Translations under genes and position numbers: made by a program
The notes under the pieces: generated by a model
Databases searched by the model: none
The model's input: only the letters and a program-made list of their open reading frames with translations
Told to the model about the DNA's origin: nothing
Source of the DNA: Chitinophagaceae bacterium UBA4857
Lineage (GTDB): Bacteria; Bacteroidota; Bacteroidia; Chitinophagales; Chitinophagaceae
NCBI GenBank assembly: GCA_002399735.1
Contig: DHEF01000004.1
Span: 48,010 to 112,009, forward strand
Reading direction: 5' to 3'
Length of the DNA: 64,000 bases
Shown: positions 18,259-29,200 of the stretch, one piece after another
Layout of the letters: every line of letters begins with the position of its first letter
Position numbering within the stretch: position 1 is the stretch's first letter

Positions 18259-20298
18259 ATGGAGAGAAAATTAATTAAGAGATTAGGAGTGTTGCATAAA
18301 TGTTTGGTAATAACAGGGGTTTTATTATCAGTACAAAGTATTGCGCAAAATGGTTTGCTGAATACATCGCAAAGTGCGAAGGCTAAAATGAATTCGGTGG
18401 GGTTGAGTGATGTGAAATGGACAAAAGGTTTTTGGGCAGAGAGATTTGAAACCTGCAAAGAAGTTATGTTGCCACAATTGTGGGAAACCTATACCAGTAA
18501 AACCATGTGTTACTCTTTCCAGAACTTTAGGATAGCAGCGGGTTTGGATACCGGTCGTTTTCGTGGACCATCATTTCATGATGGTGATTTTTATAAAACA
18601 TTGGAAGCAGTAGCATCTATGTATGCTACTACAAAAGATAAAAAGCTGGAAGGGTGGATGGATGAAGCGATTGAGGTAATTGGCAAGGCGCAAAAGGCGG
18701 ATGGGTATATTTATACAAAGAGCATCATTGAACAAAAGAAAACCGGCAAGGATAAAATGTTTGATGATATACTGAGTTTTGAGGCGTATAATTTTGGACA
18801 CTTAATGACGGCTGGTGCGGTGCATTACAGAGCGACAGGTAAAACATCTTTATTAAACATTGCAAAAAAAGCTGCTGATTTTTTAATCGGATTTTATAAT
18901 ACCGCTACGCCGGAGCAGGCTCGTAATGCTATTTGTCCGTCGCACTACATGGGCTTGGTAGAATTATATCGCACCACCCGTGAACAGAAATATTTAACAC
19001 TGGTAAATAAATTAATTGATATACGTGGAACCGTGGAAGGCACTGATGATAATAGTGACAGAGCGCCTTTCCGTGATATGAAAAAAATAATTGGCCATGC
19101 AGTTAGGGCAAATTATTTGTTAGCGGGTGTAGCCGATGTATATGCGGAAACAGGTGATGAAACATTATGGAACACCACTTTGAATTTATGGGATAATGTG
19201 ATTAACACCAAAATGTATGTAACGGGTGGTTGTGGTGCATTGTATGATGGTGTTTCGGTAGATGGTACTTCGTATAAACCGGATACGGTGCAAAAAGTAC
19301 ATCAGTCTTATGGTCGTGATTTTCAGTTGCCCAATTTTAGTGCGCATAACGAAACCTGTGCAAATATTGGCAATGTATTATGGAACTGGCGTATGTTACA
19401 AGTAACCGGCGATGCAAAATATGCAGACATAGTGGAGCTGGCTTTGTACAATAGTGTGTTAAGTGGCGTAAGTATGAATGGCGAAAATTATTTTTATACC
19501 AACCCATTAGCGGCTACGCAAAACTATCCTTATCATTTACGTTGGGAGGGTGGTCGTATACCCTACATAAGTAAAAGTAATTGTTGCCCGCCGAATGTGG
19601 TGCGTACTATTGCACAGGTTAACAACTATATGTACACAACAAGTGCAAACAGTTTGTATTTGCATTTATATGGCGGCAATAGCTTATCAACCACATTGCA
19701 AGATGGAAGTAAAATAAAATTAGAGCAAACCACCGCTTATCCCTGGAATGGTAATATTAATTTGTTGGTAAAAGAAGCACCTGCTAATGCCTTGTCTTTT
19801 TATTTACGTATTCCGGCTTGGTGTAATAATTATAGCATTAAGGTAAATGGCAAGCTGGTAAAAGCAACTGTTAAAAATGGTTATGCGCAAGTACAACAAA
19901 AGTGGAAAGCGAATGATAAGATTGAATTGAGTATGGATATGCCGGCAACTTTGTTAGAATCGAACCCATTGGTAGAAGAAACCCGTAATCAGGTTGTAGT
20001 AAAAAAAGGACCGATGGTATATTGTTTAGAAAGCACTGATTTACCGGGGCAAAGTATTTTTGATGTGGCTATTCCAGCCAATATAAAATTACAACAACAA
20101 GCTATGAAGATTGATGGTGGTAATGTGATGGCTTTAACCGGACAAGCAAAATTGTTGCAACAAAATAATTGGAATGACCAGTTGTATAAAACGGTTAATA
20201 CTAATCTGCAAGCGGTAAACATAAAATTGATTCCGTATTATGCCTGGGCTAACAGAGGAAAAACAGATATGACAGTTTGGATGCCGCTGTTACGTTAA
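18259..20298 (+). CDS. GH127-type beta-L-arabinofuranosidase (DUF1680)
   Basis: The 679-residue secreted protein has an N-terminal signal region ending near SIAQ. The GH127/GH146 hallmarks are clear: FRIAAGLDTGRFRG, a long (alpha/alpha)6 barrel, HNETCANIGNVLWNWRML with the catalytic-site glutamate, and the cysteine/zinc motif SNCCPPNVVR near residue 440. The C-terminal beta-sandwich (FYLRIPAWCNNYSIKVNG) is also typical. The family removes beta-L-arabinofuranose, as in pectin side chains. It opens a tight four-gene operon (18259-25832). GTG 18256 is an alternative start one codon earlier. Confidence 0.9.
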   Translation: MERKLIKRLGVLHKCLVITGVLLSVQSIAQNGLLNTSQSAKAKMNSVGLSDVKWTKGFWAERFETCKEVMLPQLWETYTSKTMCYSFQNFRIAAGLDTGRFRGPSFHDGDFYKTLEAVASMYATTKDKKLEGWMDEAIEVIGKAQKADGYIYTKSIIEQKKTGKDKMFDDILSFEAYNFGHLMTAGAVHYRATGKTSLLNIAKKAADFLIGFYNTATPEQARNAICPSHYMGLVELYRTTREQKYLTLVNKLIDIRGTVEGTDDNSDRAPFRDMKKIIGHAVRANYLLAGVADVYAETGDETLWNTTLNLWDNVINTKMYVTGGCGALYDGVSVDGTSYKPDTVQKVHQSYGRDFQLPNFSAHNETCANIGNVLWNWRMLQVTGDAKYADIVELALYNSVLSGVSMNGENYFYTNPLAATQNYPYHLRWEGGRIPYISKSNCCPPNVVRTIAQVNNYMYTTSANSLYLHLYGGNSLSTTLQDGSKIKLEQTTAYPWNGNINLLVKEAPANALSFYLRIPAWCNNYSIKVNGKLVKATVKNGYAQVQQKWKANDKIELSMDMPATLLESNPLVEETRNQVVVKKGPMVYCLESTDLPGQSIFDVAIPANIKLQQQAMKIDGGNVMALTGQAKLLQQNNWNDQLYKTVNTNLQAVNIKLIPYYAWANRGKTDMTVWMPLLR

Positions 20299-20344
20299 TG
20301 CGTTAAAAATTTTGTTACACAAAAAATTATGGATAATAACTTAT

Positions 20345-21418
20345 ATGCAAAAAATTAAAAACTATTCACTTTTTACGGCGAAGGCAGCATTGGCAAAACC
20401 TATTGCCGATGCTACGCATATACTAACCGAAATATCGTTTATTGTTTTGCGTTTGCAATTAAACAGTGGTGTTGTCGGCGAATCATATTTACTCAGTTTT
20501 CAGTATAGTCCGCAAGCAATAGCCGGTGCATTAAAAGATATTTGCGAATTAGCGATTGGCGAAAATGTTTATGATACCGTAACAGTATATAAAAAAATAG
20601 ATGAGGCTAATGAATATTTTGGAAAGGAGGGTGTCAACCGCTGGGCACAGGCTGCTGTTAATATAGCCATGTGGGATGCCTGGTGTAAAACATTGGATCA
20701 ACCTATATGGAGAGTATTGGGTGCCCATAATTTTAAAGTACCGGTGTATGGTAGTGGAGGCTGGTTGTCTTATACGCCGCAGGAATTAATTGCCGAAGTA
20801 ACTGGCTATAAAAAAAGAGGGTTTAATGCTGTTAAAATAAAAGTAGGGAAGCATGATTGGAAAGAAGACTTGGAAAGGTTAGCACAGGTGCGGGAAGCAG
20901 TAGGAAATAATATTGGTATTATGATGGATGCCAATCAAGGCATGGATGTTTCATCGGCATTACAACTGGCCCGTGAAGCAAAAGCCTTAAATATTCATTG
21001 GTTTGAAGAGCCGGTAGATCATAATGATTTTCAGGGTTACCAATTGTTGAAAAATCAGGCAGGTGTATCGCTGGCAATGGGAGAAAGAGAATACTCAACC
21101 CTTGCCTTGCGAGAGCTGATTAAGCTGAACGCCATTGATATTTGGCAGCCGGATATATTGCGGTTGGGCGGTGTAGAAGCCTGGCGTAACAGTGCGGCCG
21201 TGGCATTGGCTCATCATGTACCGGTATTGCCACATTATTATAAGGATTATGATGTGCCGTTGTTATGCACTATATCCAATGGGGCGGGTGCTGAGTCTTT
21301 TGATTGGATAGATTCTTTGATAGACCATCCGTTGCAAATTGATAGTGGTTATGCCCGTCCGCATGACAGAGCCGGTTGGGGTTTTAATTTTAAAGATGAA
21401 TTTTTAACACAGATATGA
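20345..21418 (+). CDS. Enolase-superfamily (mandelate racemase/MLE-type) sugar-acid dehydratase
   Basis: ATG 20345 gives 357 residues; the longer TTG form adds eleven poorly supported residues. Superfamily residues are in place: the K-x-K motif in AVKIKVG, metal ligands in MMDANQG, HWFEEPVD and MGERE, and a late Asp/His pair in QPDILRLGG and LPHYY. Members dehydrate aldonates such as L-rhamnonate, L-fuconate or galactonate to 2-keto-3-deoxy acids. Combined with the oxidoreductase and DapA-family protein this suggests an oxidative deoxy-sugar route. It lies 46 bp after the GH127 gene and overlaps the next start by 4 bp, so translation is coupled. Confidence 0.85.
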   Translation: MQKIKNYSLFTAKAALAKPIADATHILTEISFIVLRLQLNSGVVGESYLLSFQYSPQAIAGALKDICELAIGENVYDTVTVYKKIDEANEYFGKEGVNRWAQAAVNIAMWDAWCKTLDQPIWRVLGAHNFKVPVYGSGGWLSYTPQELIAEVTGYKKRGFNAVKIKVGKHDWKEDLERLAQVREAVGNNIGIMMDANQGMDVSSALQLAREAKALNIHWFEEPVDHNDFQGYQLLKNQAGVSLAMGEREYSTLALRELIKLNAIDIWQPDILRLGGVEAWRNSAAVALAHHVPVLPHYYKDYDVPLLCTISNGAGAESFDWIDSLIDHPLQIDSGYARPHDRAGWGFNFKDEFLTQI

Positions 21419-24400
21419 TTAAGTATATACTAACCATAGTACCGTTGCTATTTTGTTTACAGATTTTTTCGCAGTTGGTAGATAAAACACCTGCGGCGGT
21501 ACCCGTAGCGCCTCGTGTGTTTGATAGAGAGCCTTATGAAGATCCTTATGTGAGTGGCATTAATAGAGAACAATCCAGGGCAACGGCTTATTCGTTTGCT
21601 TCGGTTGAAGATGCTTTGCATAAAACAAGAGAACAAAGTAATCGTTATGTATCCTTAAACGGCGACTGGGATTTTTCATTTGCACTAAAACCGGGTGATG
21701 AGCCTAAAAATTTTTATAAAAACAAAGTAAGTGGCTGGAAGAAAATTCCCGTTCCTTCTAATTGGGAAATGCAGGGTTATGATAAACCTATTTATAAAAG
21801 TGCAGTATATCCTTTCAGGCCGGTTAATCCGCCGTATGTACCCAAAGATTATAATGGTGTAGGTTGTTACCAACGCAGTTTTACCGTGCCTGCTAATTGG
21901 AAAGGTATGAATATTACTTTACATTTTGGTGGGGTAAGTTCTGCGTATAAATTATGGATTAATGGAAAATTTGCTGGCTATGCAGAAGACAGTTTTTTGT
22001 CATCGGAATTTAATATTACGCCTTATTTACAGGATGGTGAAAATGTAATTTCTGTATGGGTTATCCGTTGGAGCGATGGCAGTTTTTTAGAAGACCAGGA
22101 TCAGTGGCGTTTAAGCGGCATACATCGTGAAGTATATTTAATGGCCGAGCCAACAATGCGTATTGCCGATTTTTATTATCAAACAAAACTGGATGCACAG
22201 TATAAAGATGCTGTGTTAAGCATAAGGCCACGTATTGAAAACTTAACCGGTGTTCCGTTGTCAGGCTACACAGTAAAAGCGCAATTGTATGATGCGGATA
22301 ATAAACCAGTACTTACAAAAGAATTAAGCCGAGGAGCCGATGAAATTATTAATGAAATTCATCCACGGTTAGATCAGGTGAAATTTGGTTTGTTAGAAAC
22401 AAACATTACTAATCCTAAAAAATGGAGTAGCGAAGAACCTTATTTGTATAAACTAGTCATTACTTTATTAGATAGCACGGGTAAATTAGTGGAAGCAAAA
22501 ACAACAAAAGTTGGTTTTCGTTCTATTGAGTTTAGCAAGGAAAATAGCAAACTGTTGATTAACGGAAAGCTTACTTATCTGTACGGTGTTAATCGTCCCG
22601 ATCATCATCCAACAAAAGGTAAAGCTTTAAGCCGCGAAGATATTTTGCAGGATATTAAAACTATCAAGCAGTTTAATTTTAATACGGTTCGTTTAAGTCA
22701 TTACCCATCCGATCCGTACTTATTAGACTTATGTGATGAGTATGGTATTATGGCTATTGATGAAGCCAATTTAGAAACACATGGCTTGGGTGGAAAGTTA
22801 AGTCACGATGCAGCCTGGGCCGGTGCTTATGTAGAAAGAGCCAGCCGTATGGTGTTGCGGGATAAAAATCATCCTTCTATTATTATGTGGAGTTTGGGTA
22901 ACGAAGCGGGTAGTGGTCCTAACCATGCAGCGATGGCTGCCTGGATAAAAGACTTTGATATCACCCGTCCTTTACATTACGAACCTGCTGTAGGTGATAA
23001 AAAATCTCCGGGATATATTGATCCGTCAGATCCCCGTTACTTAAAATCAAATGACCATTCACATCGTATTCAAAATTCCTTAGACCAATATTATGTTGAT
23101 GTGGTAAGCCGTATGTACCCGGCTTTGTATACCGCTCCGTTGTTAGTAAACCAATCTAATGGCGATAAACGACCCATCTTCTTTTGCGAGTATGCACATG
23201 CAATGGGCAATAGCGTAGGTAATATAAAAGATTTATGGGATCAGTGGCGTAGTTTGCCTCGTGTAATTGGCGGCGGCATCTGGGAGTTTAAAGATCAAGG
23301 TTTGTTGAAGAAGGATGAAAATGGCGTTGAGTTTTATGCCTATGGTGGCGATTATGGCGAAAAGTATTTTGACAACTTTACCATTAAAGGTATCGTTGCA
23401 TCTGACGGTCGCCCCAAAGCAGCCATGTACGAATGTAAAAGAGTGTTTCAGCCTATTGAATGTACCTGGGCTGATGCTTCAAAGTATTTAATAAAAGTGT
23501 ATAACAGAAGTGCGGTACAAAACGCCAATATTTTTATTCCTGTTTTATTTATTAAAGAAGATGGAAAAGTAACTACGCAAAAAACATTGCCGGTTATAAA
23601 TCTGGAAGCTGGTGCCAGTACTAATCTTGATATTGCGGCTTACTTACCTCGCTTAAAACCTAATGCCGAATACCATGTAGATATTCAGTTTACATTACCC
23701 CAGGCAAATGAATGGGCAACTAAAGGTTTTGTGATTGCTTCTGACCAGTTAGTAATAAAAACGGCAACTAACAATAAACAACAACACACCGCCGGAGCTA
23801 GATTAGATTATAAAGAAACTGCCGACGATATACAAGTACAAGGTAAAGATTTTACCATCAAGGTAAAACGTACCGGCACGGGTGGTTTATATTCATATAT
23901 CTATAAAGGCAAGGAACAATTGGCTCAACCTTTTATTCCGCATTTTACTCGTCCGTTAACAGATAATGATAAACGTGGCTGGAAACCTAACCGTACATTG
24001 AAACAATGGTATGATGCCGATATAAAAGTAAGTAGTGTAGTAAAAGGTGTAAGCAAAAATGGAGAACCCGCCATCGTAACTAACTATTCTTTAATTAACG
24101 ATAGTGCAACCGTGCAAGTTATTTATACCATTGCCAATAACGGCGCCATAAAAATTGATTATGCATTGACAGTAAAACCGGGCTTGCCCAATATTCCTAA
24201 ATTGGGTATGCAAGGGGGCATTAATAATGCGTATCAAACTATTGAATGGTTTGGTAAAGGGCCATTGGAAAATTATATTGACAGAGTGCATGGTTTTGAT
24301 GTAGGCGTTTATAAAATGAATATTTATGATTTTATGGAACCTTATGCTGTGCCGCAAGAAAATGGCAATAGAACCGATGTGCGTTGGATGCATTTAAGCG

Positions 24401-24705
24401 ATAATAAAACAAGTGATGGTTTATTAATTGTGGCCGATAGTTTGTTAAGCATGAGTGCATGGCCATATACGCAGGATAATATTCAAATGGCAAAACATAC
24501 TAATAAATTACAACAAGCCGGTTATGTAACGGTGAATGTTGATTTATTGCAAATGGGTGTTGGGGGTAATGATAGCTGGAGCCCGGTTGCTGCTCCTTTA
24601 GAACAGTATCAAATACCGGCAAAAAACTATCAGTACTCATTTTATCTGTTGCCATTAAATTCAAAAAAATCAAATCCGGCAACAGGCGTTAAATTTGTAA
24701 AATAA
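21415..24705 (+). CDS. GH2 beta-galactosidase (LacZ-like, secreted)
   Basis: The 1096-residue protein has a signal peptide ending near IFSQ. A jelly-roll sugar-binding domain (LEDQDQWRLSGIHREVYL) is followed by immunoglobulin-like domains and the TIM barrel with MWSLGNEAGSGPNH (acid/base Glu) and FFCEYAHAMGNSVGN (nucleophile Glu). A C-terminal small-chain supersandwich ends in WFGKGPLENYIDR and a final strand. This is the full LacZ domain order and length. It would cleave beta-galactosides from pectic galactan or arabinogalactan side chains. Its ATGA overlaps the dehydratase stop. Confidence 0.92.
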   Translation: MIKYILTIVPLLFCLQIFSQLVDKTPAAVPVAPRVFDREPYEDPYVSGINREQSRATAYSFASVEDALHKTREQSNRYVSLNGDWDFSFALKPGDEPKNFYKNKVSGWKKIPVPSNWEMQGYDKPIYKSAVYPFRPVNPPYVPKDYNGVGCYQRSFTVPANWKGMNITLHFGGVSSAYKLWINGKFAGYAEDSFLSSEFNITPYLQDGENVISVWVIRWSDGSFLEDQDQWRLSGIHREVYLMAEPTMRIADFYYQTKLDAQYKDAVLSIRPRIENLTGVPLSGYTVKAQLYDADNKPVLTKELSRGADEIINEIHPRLDQVKFGLLETNITNPKKWSSEEPYLYKLVITLLDSTGKLVEAKTTKVGFRSIEFSKENSKLLINGKLTYLYGVNRPDHHPTKGKALSREDILQDIKTIKQFNFNTVRLSHYPSDPYLLDLCDEYGIMAIDEANLETHGLGGKLSHDAAWAGAYVERASRMVLRDKNHPSIIMWSLGNEAGSGPNHAAMAAWIKDFDITRPLHYEPAVGDKKSPGYIDPSDPRYLKSNDHSHRIQNSLDQYYVDVVSRMYPALYTAPLLVNQSNGDKRPIFFCEYAHAMGNSVGNIKDLWDQWRSLPRVIGGGIWEFKDQGLLKKDENGVEFYAYGGDYGEKYFDNFTIKGIVASDGRPKAAMYECKRVFQPIECTWADASKYLIKVYNRSAVQNANIFIPVLFIKEDGKVTTQKTLPVINLEAGASTNLDIAAYLPRLKPNAEYHVDIQFTLPQANEWATKGFVIASDQLVIKTATNNKQQHTAGARLDYKETADDIQVQGKDFTIKVKRTGTGGLYSYIYKGKEQLAQPFIPHFTRPLTDNDKRGWKPNRTLKQWYDADIKVSSVVKGVSKNGEPAIVTNYSLINDSATVQVIYTIANNGAIKIDYALTVKPGLPNIPKLGMQGGINNAYQTIEWFGKGPLENYIDRVHGFDVGVYKMNIYDFMEPYAVPQENGNRTDVRWMHLSDNKTSDGLLIVADSLLSMSAWPYTQDNIQMAKHTNKLQQAGYVTVNVDLLQMGVGGNDSWSPVAAPLEQYQIPAKNYQYSFYLLPLNSKKSNPATGVKFVK

Positions 24706-24707
24706 TA

Positions 24708-25832
24708 ATGAAGCAAATAATTACAATATTAATAGCAGTACAATTTGCATTAGCAGTAAAGGCACAAAAACAAGTATCACAAGCCGAAATGCAACAGGTG
24801 TACAACGAAGTAAAAACACCACATAAATATGGACTTGTTATAGTGCCCGATGCAACTGATAAAAAAATAGATTGTCCCTCGGTGTACAAACAAGGTAAAT
24901 ATTGGTACATGACCTATGTCGTGTTTGATGGTCGTGGTTATGAAACATGGTTATCACGCAGTAAAAATTTATTGGATTGGACAACCCTTGGTCGCATCAT
25001 GAGTTTTACAGATAGCACTCGTTGGGATGGTCATCAGCAAGCAGGTTATATTGCTTTACAGGATTATGAATGGGGCGGTTCTTACAAATGGCAACGGTAC
25101 AACAAAAAAAACTGGCTCTCTTATTTTGGTGGTAAAGATCGTGGTTACGAAGCGGGCCCACTGGCAATTGGCATTGCACATTCTTCAAAAAAAATTACCA
25201 AATCCAACGAATTTGAAAGAGTAGATAAACCCGTGTTAACACACAATGATCCCGACACACGTTGGTGGGAAAATAAAAAATTATTCAAGAGCTCTGTTAT
25301 TTGGGATAAAGCAAAAACAACAGGTTATCCCTTTGTAATGTACTATAATGCCAATGGCGATAGTAGTAACAACACTCCCAAGTGGCGCTGGTTTGAGCGT
25401 ATCGGTATGGCCGGTTCGCATGACATGTTAAAATGGGAACGCATCGGTGTCGATCCTGTCGTGCATCATAAAATTGGTATAACCGGTGATGGTGTTATAC
25501 AAAAAATGGGCAACCTATGGGTAATGTTTTACTTTGGTGCTTTTTGGGAAGATAGAAAAAATGAAACCTTCAATCGCTTTGCGGTAAGCTACGATTTAGT
25601 AAACTGGACCGATTGGACAGGTGATGATTTGATTAAATCCAGCGAACCGTACGATGCAAAATATGCGCATAAAAGTTTTGTGGTAAAACATAAAGGCGTC
25701 GTGTATCATTACTATTGTGCGGTTGATAAAAAAGATAATCGTGGCATTGCGATGGCAACTTCGGTGGATAAAGGCAAAAGTAAAGTGCAGTTTAAGGCCT
25801 CCCCAACCCCTCCAGGGGAGGGGCTAAGGTAG
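24708..25832 (+). CDS. Five-bladed beta-propeller glycosidase (GH43/GH117-like)
   Basis: The 374-residue protein has a signal peptide (cut near VKA). DCPSVYKQGKYWYMTYVVFD near residue 60 carries a candidate catalytic base, and further blades show LSRSKNLLDWTTLG, MAGSHDMLKWERIG and FAVSYDLVNWTDW, the S..L..W blade pattern of GH43/GH32/GH117-type propellers. The exact family and substrate are uncertain; L-arabinose or L-galactose linkages fit the neighbours. It begins 2 bp after the GH2 gene. The last ten residues (SPTPPGEGLR) are encoded inside a GC-rich inverted repeat that also supplies the stop, so the native C-terminus may have been replaced. Confidence 0.7.
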   Translation: MKQIITILIAVQFALAVKAQKQVSQAEMQQVYNEVKTPHKYGLVIVPDATDKKIDCPSVYKQGKYWYMTYVVFDGRGYETWLSRSKNLLDWTTLGRIMSFTDSTRWDGHQQAGYIALQDYEWGGSYKWQRYNKKNWLSYFGGKDRGYEAGPLAIGIAHSSKKITKSNEFERVDKPVLTHNDPDTRWWENKKLFKSSVIWDKAKTTGYPFVMYYNANGDSSNNTPKWRWFERIGMAGSHDMLKWERIGVDPVVHHKIGITGDGVIQKMGNLWVMFYFGAFWEDRKNETFNRFAVSYDLVNWTDWTGDDLIKSSEPYDAKYAHKSFVVKHKGVVYHYYCAVDKKDNRGIAMATSVDKGKSKVQFKASPTPPGEGLR

Positions 25833-25859
25833 AGTCTAATTGAACTATAATTTTTATAT

Positions 25860-25936
25860 TGTCAGCGGCATTGCTACTATCATCGTCTGTTGTGTCACTC
25901 ACTTGTACGTCCAGTAATTCTATTCAGCATTGTGGT
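25860..25936 (+). repeat. R1 repeat
   Basis: This copy carries GCATTGCTACTATCATCGTC, TGTTGTGTCACTCACTTG and CAGTAATTCTATTCAGCATT blocks. It is followed 190 bp later by an inverted copy. Confidence 0.75.
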
Positions 25937-25966
25937 AGTTCCCACTGATTATCTTAAATTAAAAAC

Positions 25967-26042
25967 ACCGCAGAATTTTGCAGATGAGGATTTAAAAATC
26001 AGCGTATATCTGCGTAACAAATCGGCGAAAATCTGCGGGTAA
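25967..26042. repeat. R3 element (CCGCAGA..TCTGCGGGT)
   Basis: It starts CCGCAGAATTTTGCAGATGA and ends AAAATCTGCGGGTAAAAA, with an internal ATCTGCGTAACAAATC block. It is related to 9559-9613. Confidence 0.5.
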
Positions 26043-26123
26043 AAATATGTAAGCTTAAAAAATGTTTAAAAGTTATAAATTATAGGAACCCTCAAGCCCC
26101 TCCTTCGGAGGGGTTGGGGAGGC

Positions 26124-26190
26124 CGATTAGCGAACAGAAAGATGAAGAGTGCGACGCAACGAAGCTGATTAGTATTACTACAGTTGATAA
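26124..26190 (-). repeat. R1 repeat, inverted
   Basis: GATTAGCGAACAG, AAGAGTGCGACGCAACG and TAGTATTACTACAGTTGATA are the reverse-strand R1 blocks. The copy abuts the right GC-rich arm and ends about 40 bp before the GH106 start. Confidence 0.7.
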
Positions 26191-26231
26191 CAAAAAAATA
26201 AGTAACGCATCATAAAATATTTAGCACAAAA

Positions 26232-29200
26232 ATGCAAGAACTAAAAAATATTGCTTTACTAGCGCTGCTGTTGTTAACGGTGCATTTTTCACAAGCACAG
26301 CAACAAGATGTGTTCACACGTTTTAGTAACCCACCGGCTTCGGCAAAGCCTTGGGCAATCTGGTATTGGCTGCATGGTGCCATTAGCAAAGAAGGCATTA
26401 AAGCCGATTTGGAAGCCATGAAAGAAGTGGGTTTTGGCGGCGCTTATTTAATGACGATAAAAGATACCAATTCAAAAATACCTTTTCAACCACAGGTACG
26501 ACAACTTACACCGGAGTGGTGGGGTATGATACGTTATGCATTACAAGAAGCGCAACGATTGAAATTAGAAATTGGTGTACATGTAAGCGATGGTTTTGCA
26601 TTAGCCGGTGGCCCCTGGATAAAGCCAGAAATGAGTATGCAAAAACTAGTATGGACAAAAACTTTTGTAAAGTCTGGCGACAGCAAAAAGATTAAACTAC
26701 CGCAACCGGAAACCAATGAAAATTATTACAAGGATGTAGCAGTATATGCTTATCCCGCTAATTATAAAAATGAAATAGCATTTAAAAATTTAAAGCCTGT
26801 TGTAACGACCAGCACTGGTGTTGAAGCCAGTTTTTTAGCAAGTGATACGGCAGCTAAACAAACATTCAGAGGCGATAGTGCTTGCTGGATACAATACAGT
26901 TATTCGCAAGCCATTACGGTTAGGCAGGTGAAAATAAAAAAGCAGAACAATGCTTACCAATCACAACGTTTTGTTATTCAAAAAAGTGATGATGGTAAAA
27001 GTTTTGTGGCTGTTGATACGTTGCATCCGCCAAGGCATGGCTGGCAGGATTGGGATGAAGCCAATACACATGCAGTAAAAACATTTGCCGCAAAATACAT
27101 TCGTTTTGTTTGGACGGCTGATGGAACAGAACCGGGCAGTGAAGATTTAGATGCTGCCAAATGGAAACCGGTATTAAGAGTGCAAGGTATTTATGTGAGT
27201 GACGAGCCGGTTATAAATAATTACGAAGGAAAGAATGGAAGCATATGGCGCATAGCCGCCAATACCACTACTGCTAAAGTAAGTAATAAAGATGCAGTAC
27301 CGTTAACAAGTATTATCAACTTAACCGATAAATTAAATGCAAACGGTGAATTAAATTGGACAGCACCAAAAGGAAAAGATTGGGTGATTGTAAGAATAGG
27401 CCATACATCAACCGGTTATAAAAACAATACAGCCGGTGGTGGTAAAGGATTAGAAACGGATAAGTTTAGCCCCGAAGCCATTACGCTACAATTCAATAAT
27501 TGGTTTGCTAAATTTTTTACAGAGACTGATCCTGTCGCCGCTAAAGAAGTGATTAGCTTTTTTCACATGGATAGTTGGGAGTGTGGCAGTCAGAATTGGA
27601 GCAGGCATTTTGCAGCGGAGTTTAAAAAGAAAAGAGGCTATGATTTGCTGCCTTATTTAGTAGTAATGACTGGCACTCCTGTTAACAGTGCAGCCGCATC
27701 GGAAAAAATATTGCACGATGTAAGACAAACTATTACCGATTTAGTAAATGAAAAATTTTACGGCACATTACAAAAATTATCAAAAGCAAAAGGCACAAAA
27801 TTTAGTGCCGAAAGTATGGCACCTACTTTTGTAACGGATGGTTTACAACATTATCAATATGCGGATGTACCCATGGGTGAGTTTTGGGTAAATAGTCCTA
27901 CACATGATAAACCCAATGATATGTTTGATGCCATTAGCGGCGGACATATTTATGGCAAGCAAATTATAGGTGCTGAAGCATTTACCACTTTACGTAGCGA
28001 TTGGGGCGAACATCCCGGTAATTTAAAAATACTAAGCGATCGTGCTTTTGCAGATGGTATTAATAAACTATCGCTGCATGTGTTTATGCATAGTCCGTGG
28101 CTAAATAAAAAACCGGGCATGACCCTGGATGGTATTGGTTTGTTTTTTCAACGTGACCAAACCTGGTTTGCACAAAGTAAACCATGGTTAGATTATTTTA
28201 CCCGCAGCCAGGCTTTATTACAAATGGGTAAACCGGTGGTGGATGTAGCCGTGTTTACAGGCGAAGATATTCCACGTCGTTCTGTATTACCCGATAGATT
28301 AATCAGCACACTACCCGGTATATTTGGCGCAACGAAAGTTGCGGCAGAACAAACCCGTTTACAAAATGCCGGACAGCCCATGCGTACTATTCCGGATGGT
28401 GTATCGCATAGCGCAAACATGGCCGATCCTGAATTATATGTTGATGCATTGAATGGTTATAAATATGACAGTTTTAATCCTGACATATTAATGCAAATGC
28501 AAGTAGTGAATGGTAGGGTGGTAACACCCGGTGGTGCCAGTTATGCGGTATTGGTTATACCGGGCAAGCACCCTATGAATACAAATACAATCATGAGTGC
28601 AGCGGTGAAGAACAAGCTAAAAAATTTGGCTAATGCCGGTGCGAAAATTATTGTTGATACTAAACTGTATGGATTAAGTGACGTACCATTTAGAAATGCG
28701 CCTTATACAGATAGTAGTTTTGCAAAACTCGGTATAGAGAAAGATGTGGAGGCGGTTAATGCCAAAAACAAAATTTCCTGGGCTCACAGGAGTGAAGGAG
28801 ATACGGATATTTATTTTTTATCTAACCAAAAAGACATAAAAGTTTCAACAGAATTAATTTTTAATCAGCAAGGGAAGTTCCCCTGGATTTTCAATCCTGT
28901 TACTAATAAATATACAAAAGCAAAATACGGGATAGTTAAAAACGGTAAAACTAATTTGTGGTTAAACTTGGAGGCAAGCGAGTCTGTATTTATTGTGTTT
29001 GTACCAACACGGGAAAAAGTTGAGTTGAGAGATTATCATACAGCAGGATTTGCTGATGTTGAAGAACAGTCATTTAAAAACAATTGGCAATTAAAATTTG
29101 CTACAGAAAATAAAACATTTTCATTGGATGAATTGGTTAACTGGACTAGTTTTGCTGATACCGCCATTAAGTATTACTCAGGTACAGCTTTTTATTCCAA

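Larger units (their letters stand above)
25796..26124. repeat. Inverted GC-rich repeat pair (GGCCTCCCCAACCCCTCC ends)
   Basis: Bases 25796-25813 and 26107-26124 are perfect 18-bp reverse complements. Each belongs to a local hairpin that continues as AGGGGAGGGGCT on the left and AGCCCCTCCTTC on the right. The roughly 330-bp interval has no gene. It holds an R1 copy (25860-25936) and an R3 element, and looks like a small inverted-repeat-bounded island. Confidence 0.75.

Noticed and set aside
18207..18458. 83-codon minus-strand ORF whose end reads QLHYYYQRLL, as in the upstream extension of the GH78 frame
   Set aside because: The shared residues come from translating R1 in the same frame. The rest is antisense to the GH127 gene.
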